This document shows positions 21,963 to 24,607 of a stretch of 24,607 nucleotides of DNA, piece by piece. Made by a program: the position numbers and the translations under genes. The notes below the pieces were generated by a model. That model was not told where the DNA came from and made no database searches. It was given only the letters and a program-made list of their open reading frames with translations. Every line of letters begins with the position of its first letter. Position 1 is the first letter of the stretch. The stretch is from a virus, in IMG/VR virus record IMGVR_UViG_3300021087_000074, positions 1-24,607 of that record; one strand, written 5' to 3'.

Positions 21963-22949
21963 TCAATCAGATGTAACTAACTGTCCGATTGCCTTCTCGG
22001 TGAGAGGCATAGATCCGAAGAGCAGACGATCAAGATGCCGTCCCTCTTTAGATCCACCACGCACCTGCTGGACATGCTGCTCGTAGCCTTGTACGGCCAT
22101 GAGTGCACCCCATTTGGTTTCTCGGATACCACCGTCTAGATCATCATGCCAGTAGCGAGCGATAATGTTGGAGAACGTCTTGTCCCAAGACGTTTGACTC
22201 CTACCCTCATCTTCTGGTCTGGTACCTAATAGATTCCCAGTCAGTTGACTGAAATCACCGACGGCATAGCTCTCGTTAATAAGCCGTTCTACCTGTGCAT
22301 CGAGATGTTGTTGCAGCTTGGCTGCCTCAACAAACGAGTCGATAGCCCACTCCAGATAGCTACTGGCATTACGAGTGTGCTTAACCGACCACGAAGCCTT
22401 CACTCCCAAGATGTAGGCAGCGAATGTGTTCGCACACACCACCACTCCGAGAGTCGGACGGCCTGATGCGGCAATCGTCCCATCGTGAGCATCAGTCAAC
22501 GTGAAGTACTTATGGATCTTGCTGTATCCCTCAATATCCAGTGGTTCACCCATCTCCAATGTTACATATGCCTTACGACCGTGATTCAGGGTGCCCTTGG
22601 ATGCGACACCAGGAGAGAAACCCTGTTCTATCAGTTTCTCTACAGCGGCATCCATCTCATCATATTGAGTGATGCCCCTGCCTTCTGTCACGCCCACATT
22701 TAGTGGGAACCCATTGTCGTCACGACGAATGACGAAGCCATTATTTACATCCCATGCAGAGACAGGTGTGTAAATAATCTCACCGTCAATCATGTCTTGG
22801 ACATACAGTTCTTGACGTTCGGCTTGGAATTGCCACGGATTCTCTGCGTACTCCTCTATGGAGAGCAGATGCCCATAGGTGATCCCTTTACCATGCCAAG
22901 CTGTTCGAGCGTAGACCGCTAGGTCATCGCCGTATATTTCTGCACTCAT
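21963..22949 (-). CDS. DUF932 phage/plasmid-like protein
   Basis: 328 residues; ATG 22949 follows ACACAACAAGGGAGA. The N-terminus has the family hallmark ARTAWHGKGI (TAWHG near residues 16-20). Downstream features typical of DUF932/TIGR03299 are VRRDD.G..L.VG, EKLIEQGF, KGTLNHGRKAYV, FTLTDAHDGTIAASGRPTLG, VVCANTFAAYI and SWSVKHTRNA. Length is in the usual 300-400 range. The function is unknown; family members occur in phages and plasmids, often near replication or anti-restriction genes. It has its own promoter and palindrome in the 5' leader, so it is a transcription unit start. Confident family call. Confidence 0.9.
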   Translation of the reverse strand: MSAEIYGDDLAVYARTAWHGKGITYGHLLSIEEYAENPWQFQAERQELYVQDMIDGEIIYTPVSAWDVNNGFVIRRDDNGFPLNVGVTEGRGITQYDEMDAAVEKLIEQGFSPGVASKGTLNHGRKAYVTLEMGEPLDIEGYSKIHKYFTLTDAHDGTIAASGRPTLGVVVCANTFAAYILGVKASWSVKHTRNASSYLEWAIDSFVEAAKLQQHLDAQVERLINESYAVGDFSQLTGNLLGTRPEDEGRSQTSWDKTFSNIIARYWHDDLDGGIRETKWGALMAVQGYEQHVQQVRGGSKEGRHLDRLLFGSMPLTEKAIGQLVTSD

Positions 22950-22983
22950 ATTTTTCTCCCTTGTTGTGTTGATATGAGAATTT

Positions 22984-23009
22984 TTGGAAATATATTGTAT
23001 ATTTTTGAA
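22984..23009. promoter_or_regulatory. Palindrome family copy 5 (diverged)
   Basis: Core AAATATA-TTG-TATATTT (22988-23004): arms intact, centre changed from CGA to TTG. Flanks are not Watson-Crick but would pair with G-T wobbles and two T-A pairs on the + strand. Located 38 nt upstream of the DUF932 start and 30 nt downstream of a strong -10 box, so it falls in the 5' untranslated leader. Confidence 0.7.
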
Positions 23010-23034
23010 GTGACCCTATTTGCACCTCGACATA

Positions 23035-23063
23035 AGTATAGGGCCAGTACTTTCTTATGTCAA
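23035..23063 (-). promoter_or_regulatory. Sigma70-type promoter for the DUF932 unit
   Basis: On the - strand TTGACA (23063-23058), a 17-nt spacer, then TATACT (23040-23035). The -35 is consensus and the -10 has five of six consensus bases. It begins right after the stop of the upstream leftward gene. Expected start site is near 23028, placing palindrome copy 5 about 20-40 nt into the transcript. The sequence TTGACATAAG is shared with the promoter at 24436-24463. Confidence 0.75.
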
Positions 23064-23267
23064 CTACTCGTTGACAAGGTCATGAAAGGAGTGACGAGTC
23101 AAGACAGGCCACTCGTGTTTCTGCCGCACCTTCAACGAAGGCGCAAAATCTCGCACTGCCTCATCCATGCCACACGGGGTGCAGATATACATATCTGTAA
23201 CCCGACTCAAAGCATTCTGAGCTTGCTCAATCTCCAACTCAGTCACCATGCATCTAGGACATCTCAT
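23064..23267 (-). CDS. Small zinc-ribbon protein
   Basis: 67 residues from ATG 23267, which overlaps the previous stop (ATGA) and follows a GGGGGGTG stretch. Two CxxC knuckles, MRCPRC at the start and YICTPCGMDEAVRDF at residues about 27-41, enclose an acidic helix-strand segment. This CPRC...CxPCGxDEA pattern recurs in small early phage proteins. Probably a structural zinc site; a role in binding nucleic acid or host protein is possible. Its stop lies one base from the -35 of the DUF932 promoter, so it ends the first early unit. Confidence 0.65.
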   Translation of the reverse strand: MRCPRCMVTELEIEQAQNALSRVTDMYICTPCGMDEAVRDFAPSLKVRQKHEWPVLTRHSFHDLVNE

Positions 23268-23431
23268 GTTTTCACCCCCCCCACATTTGCTACCCACACG
23301 TTCACTAGTTCTTGATAGAGAACCGAGTCACGGCGGTTACGGTCGTGGTTTTCCTCCAAGTATTCGAGAATCTCAAGCACTTGAATTAGTTGGTGAAGGC
23401 TTATCTCTACAGCGGAATCCATCTCAGTCAT
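23264..23431 (-). CDS. Small helical protein, unknown
   Basis: 55 residues from ATG 23431, which overlaps the previous stop by 8 nt (ATGACTGA); a more upstream ATG at 23458 would sit inside the neighbour. A central Leu/Ile/Glu helix (ISLHQLIQVLEILEYLEENH) suggests a coiled coil or helical bundle. No cysteines and no recognised motif. The overlapping junctions on both sides argue that it is translated. Function unknown. Confidence 0.5.
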   Translation of the reverse strand: MTEMDSAVEISLHQLIQVLEILEYLEENHDRNRRDSVLYQELVNVWVANVGGVKT

Positions 23432-23678
23432 AGTCGTATCCAAACAATTCATCCCCACACGGAGGACACATATAGTACGAATAGTTAGCAGGCCGACCTA
23501 ACTGGCGCACAAACTGAGAATGCAGAATGATCTCCCGCTCATCAGCAGTCTTATCAGGCCACACAGTTTGAGCCAGAGAACCGTTGACCCACTTCTCAAC
23601 TTCAGCCGATCGCACTGAAGTGAAATAGTCGTTACCGCATTTACCACGACAACGAGCCCGAGCTTCAATAGATGACAT
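23424..23678 (-). CDS. Small zinc-binding-type protein
   Basis: 84 residues from ATG 23678, preferred because AAAGGGAGTG precedes it; an earlier ATG at 23741 would lie deep in the next gene. It has C..C near the start (ARCRGKCGNDYF) and CPPCGDELFGYDYD at the end, a split zinc-ribbon like the neighbouring 23064-23267 protein (both end in C.PCG.DE). Middle part charged and helical. Likely a diverged relative of that protein. Role unknown. Confidence 0.6.
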   Translation of the reverse strand: MSSIEARARCRGKCGNDYFTSVRSAEVEKWVNGSLAQTVWPDKTADEREIILHSQFVRQLGRPANYSYYMCPPCGDELFGYDYD

Positions 23679-23679
23679 A

Positions 23680-23850
23680 TCACACTCCCTTTCTTCGTAA
23701 AGAGTCCAGCATCGCTTGCCAGTACTCAGGACCACGGGCACGTTCTCGTGCCCAATATGATTGGCTGATCAAATAGCAGCCATGACAAAACATGATCACG
23801 CACAAAACAAGCAGCGGACCAGGATACATAGGAACATCAGGCATCGACAT
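23680..23850 (-). CDS. Small single-pass membrane protein
   Basis: 56 residues from ATG 23850 (AGGAGG 6 nt upstream); a frame start at 24003 is far upstream and overlaps two genes. Residues about 10-29 (GPLLVLCVIMFCHGCYLISQ) form one hydrophobic membrane segment with three Cys, followed by a basic and aromatic cytoplasmic-type tail (SYWARERARGPEYWQAML, RRKG). Topology suggests N-out, C-in. Candidate for superinfection exclusion or host-membrane interference, as is common for early membrane proteins, but not proven. Confidence 0.6.
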   Translation of the reverse strand: MSMPDVPMYPGPLLVLCVIMFCHGCYLISQSYWARERARGPEYWQAMLDSLRRKGV

Positions 23851-24010
23851 TGCCTGCCTCCTGTAATTCTTGAACGAACAATTCCAGAGCAGATTCGTCG
23901 CCACGTTGAGCCCAACGTGCTTTCTCCTCGGGCAACTGCACCCACTTGGGTCTATTAGCCATCCACCACTCATGGAACTGATAAGGCTGGGGATCTGCAT
24001 CACGGTCCAT
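23837..24010 (-). CDS. Small acidic protein of 57 residues
   Basis: ATG 24010 shares its A with the preceding TAA (TAATG), and TGA ends at 23837; it overlaps the membrane-protein start by 14 nt. Sequence starts MDRDADPQPYQFHEWWMANR, then PKWVQLPEEKARWAQRGDES and an acidic helix ALELFVQELQEAGNVDA. Trp/Glu/Asp-rich and soluble. It fills what would otherwise be a 160-nt gap in a tightly packed operon, and the coupling at both ends supports it. Unrecognised function. Confidence 0.6.
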   Translation of the reverse strand: MDRDADPQPYQFHEWWMANRPKWVQLPEEKARWAQRGDESALELFVQELQEAGNVDA

Positions 24011-24333
24011 TAGCCAACCTCCAAATGTTCGGAACGCTCAAATTCGACCTGAGCTTGAATCGAATCGTTATGGATGCTGACCAGATCCAGCAACACCTCA
24101 GAAGCAGTCAAGCCTCCCAAGCGCTCCTGGTTTATTGCCAGCCAACGGCGAGCAACCTCATCAAGAACTATTTGCAGATGCTCGCACACACGCTTCGCCT
24201 CCCAAGATGCGGATTCGTTAAACGTTCCGATCTCTGGCAGCAGGGCACTGATTCTGTTTGTGAGAACGTCTACCGACGCTTGAAGCTGCCCGTTGCTTAG
24301 CTCACTCATGTTTTCTATATCTAGGTAGGACAC
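24010..24333 (-). CDS. First leftward early gene: helical protein, unknown
   Basis: 107 residues from GTG 24333, chosen because AACAAGGGAGATGGAAA precedes it; ATG at 24309 lacks an SD. Long helices (LQASVDVLTNRISALLPEIG and RVCEHLQIVLDEVARRWLAI) alternate with acidic stretches. No Cys cluster, HTH or enzyme motif. It heads the first early transcription unit, 41 nt after palindrome copy 6 and about 100 nt after a sigma70-type promoter. Thus it is probably among the first phage genes expressed after infection; host takeover is a guess. Confidence 0.6.
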   Translation of the reverse strand: MSYLDIENMSELSNGQLQASVDVLTNRISALLPEIGTFNESASWEAKRVCEHLQIVLDEVARRWLAINQERLGGLTASEVLLDLVSIHNDSIQAQVEFERSEHLEVG

Positions 24334-24374
24334 TTTCCATCTCCCTTGTTGTATCCAATAACTATTTAGTATCC

Positions 24375-24399
24375 CGAGAAATATACGATATATTTCTCG
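24375..24399. promoter_or_regulatory. Palindrome family copy 6
   Basis: Perfect 11-bp arms, CGAGAAATATA-CGA-TATATTTCTCG: core identical to copies 1, 3 and 4, flanks CGA/TCG. It lies 36 nt downstream of the -10 of the leftward promoter, inside the expected leader, and 41 nt upstream of the first early gene. Confidence 0.88.
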
Positions 24400-24435
24400 T
24401 CGGTATCAGAGGCCGACCCCTGACCACCAGACCCC

Positions 24436-24463
24436 AGTCTATCACCTCAGATCCTTATGTCAA
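24436..24463 (-). promoter_or_regulatory. Sigma70-type promoter for the first early unit
   Basis: On the - strand TTGACA (24463-24458), a 16-nt spacer, then TAGACT (24441-24436). The -35 is perfect, the -10 four of six, and the same TTGACATAAG string starts the DUF932 promoter. Start site predicted near 24429. It would drive genes 24333 to 23064 leftward. Confidence 0.65.
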
Positions 24464-24490
24464 GGACCTACGGACGGTAGATCAGGACTC

Positions 24491-24518
24491 ACGCAGGTCA
24501 TGACACGCAGGTCATGAC
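24491..24518. repeat. Two tandem 14-bp repeats with an 8-bp palindrome
   Basis: ACGCAGGTCATGAC occurs twice back to back (24491-24504, 24505-24518). Each unit contains the palindrome GTCATGAC. The repeat lies just upstream of the leftward promoter's -35 and downstream of nothing coding, the usual place for a regulator-binding site or iteron. Confidence 0.8.
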
Positions 24519-24607
24519 AAAACGGGGGCGCCTCGTACGGAGCCGTGAAAGCCTCTTTCACTATCACTATCACCACAAAAAATTTGGGGCGAACCAGAGA
24601 CAAAAAA
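24514..24607 (+). CDS. Possible start of a rightward gene (partial, uncertain)
   Basis: From ATG 24514 the + strand stays open to the window edge (31 codons): basic, starts MTKRGRLVRSRESLF. It has no well-spaced ribosome-binding site (AGGTC touches the ATG) and uses the second tandem repeat. A GTG at 24545 in another frame (starting MKASFTITIT) is also open to the edge. Either could be the first late gene if the genome is divergent here, or neither may be real. Confidence 0.25.
   Translation, partial: MTKRGRLVRSRESLFHYHYHHKKFGANQRQK
24545..24561. other. Short hairpin GTGAAAG-CCT-CTTTCAC
   Basis: A perfect 7-bp inverted repeat with 3-nt loop, followed by ATCACT-type repeats and an A-rich tract. 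Not followed by a U-run, so not a typical terminator. May mark a structural site near the divergent region. Confidence 0.45.

Larger units (their letters stand above)
24334..24607. other. Divergent control region at the window's right end
   Basis: About 270 nt without an established gene. It holds, from left to right, the leader and palindrome copy 6, a leftward promoter, two tandem 14-bp units with GTCATGAC, a small hairpin and a possible rightward start. Leftward early genes leave from its left side; rightward late genes may begin at its right side. No tRNA or known origin motif seen. Confidence 0.6.

Noticed and set aside
12605-24399. Palindromes as a CRISPR-like or insertion-sequence repeat family
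   Set aside because: Spacing is irregular (about 1-5 kb), no target duplications or transposase, and positions follow gene starts, so a regulatory role fits better.
1-24607. tRNA genes
   Set aside because: Intergenic space is very small and no cloverleaf with a GGTTCRANNCC-type arm was seen in the gaps.
1-24607. Integrase, repressor and attachment site (temperate lifestyle)
   Set aside because: No tyrosine or serine recombinase motifs or attachment-like core found here; lifestyle cannot be settled from this window.

Overview
The window is part of a tailed double-stranded DNA bacteriophage genome (Caudoviricetes). The evidence is dense, overlapping genes in two opposed blocks, with virion and lysis genes rightward and replication and small early genes leftward. 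The host is not identified. An amidase with a peptidoglycan-binding domain, an r1t-like holin candidate and small CxCxxC zinc proteins would fit an actinobacterial host, possibly aquatic, but this is inference.

Rightward block (1-12606): the tail of an upstream Gly-rich virion protein; two paralogous tail-fibre-type proteins with an Mtd-like N-terminal motif; three start-stop-coupled or closely spaced Tyr/Trp/Asn/Ser-rich proteins that look like receptor-binding or adhesin subunits; two small proteins; then proteins of 282, 639 and 1669 residues whose size order resembles T7-type internal (ejection) proteins. It ends with lysis: an amidase plus PG-binding endolysin, a 48-residue protein, a holin candidate and an acidic 105-residue protein. 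The blocks converge at about 12.61 kb.

Leftward block (24333-12628): small early genes, a DUF932 protein, a Gp88-like Cys protein, a secreted lysozyme/transglycosylase-like protein, two HNH nucleases, several small zinc-binding proteins and a small HTH protein. Next, after a strong hairpin, comes a replication/recombination operon: Cas4/RecB-like nuclease, unknown putative ssDNA-processing protein, DnaB/RecA-like ATPase, archaeo-eukaryotic-type primase, RusA resolvase, PD-(D/E)XK-like protein and a sigma-region-4-like protein. No DNA polymerase is visible in it. From 24334 to the window end lies a divergent control region with a leftward sigma70-type promoter, a palindrome, a tandem 14-bp repeat and possibly the start of a rightward gene.

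The most striking feature is a dispersed family of six palindromes sharing the core AAATATACGATATATTT. Five sit 18-66 nt upstream of the first gene of leftward transcription units, and one sits at the convergent junction. Four carry further perfectly complementary flanks that differ in sequence from copy to copy, so symmetry or hairpin potential is kept while sequence changes. Two copies lie just downstream of TTGACA-type promoters. Most early genes also use a stereotyped AGGGAGA ribosome-binding site, unlike the TAGGAGG/TAGGGGT sites of late genes. The arrangement recalls the SAS/ESAS elements of cluster K mycobacteriophages but has a different sequence, and may be an undescribed regulon-wide early control element.
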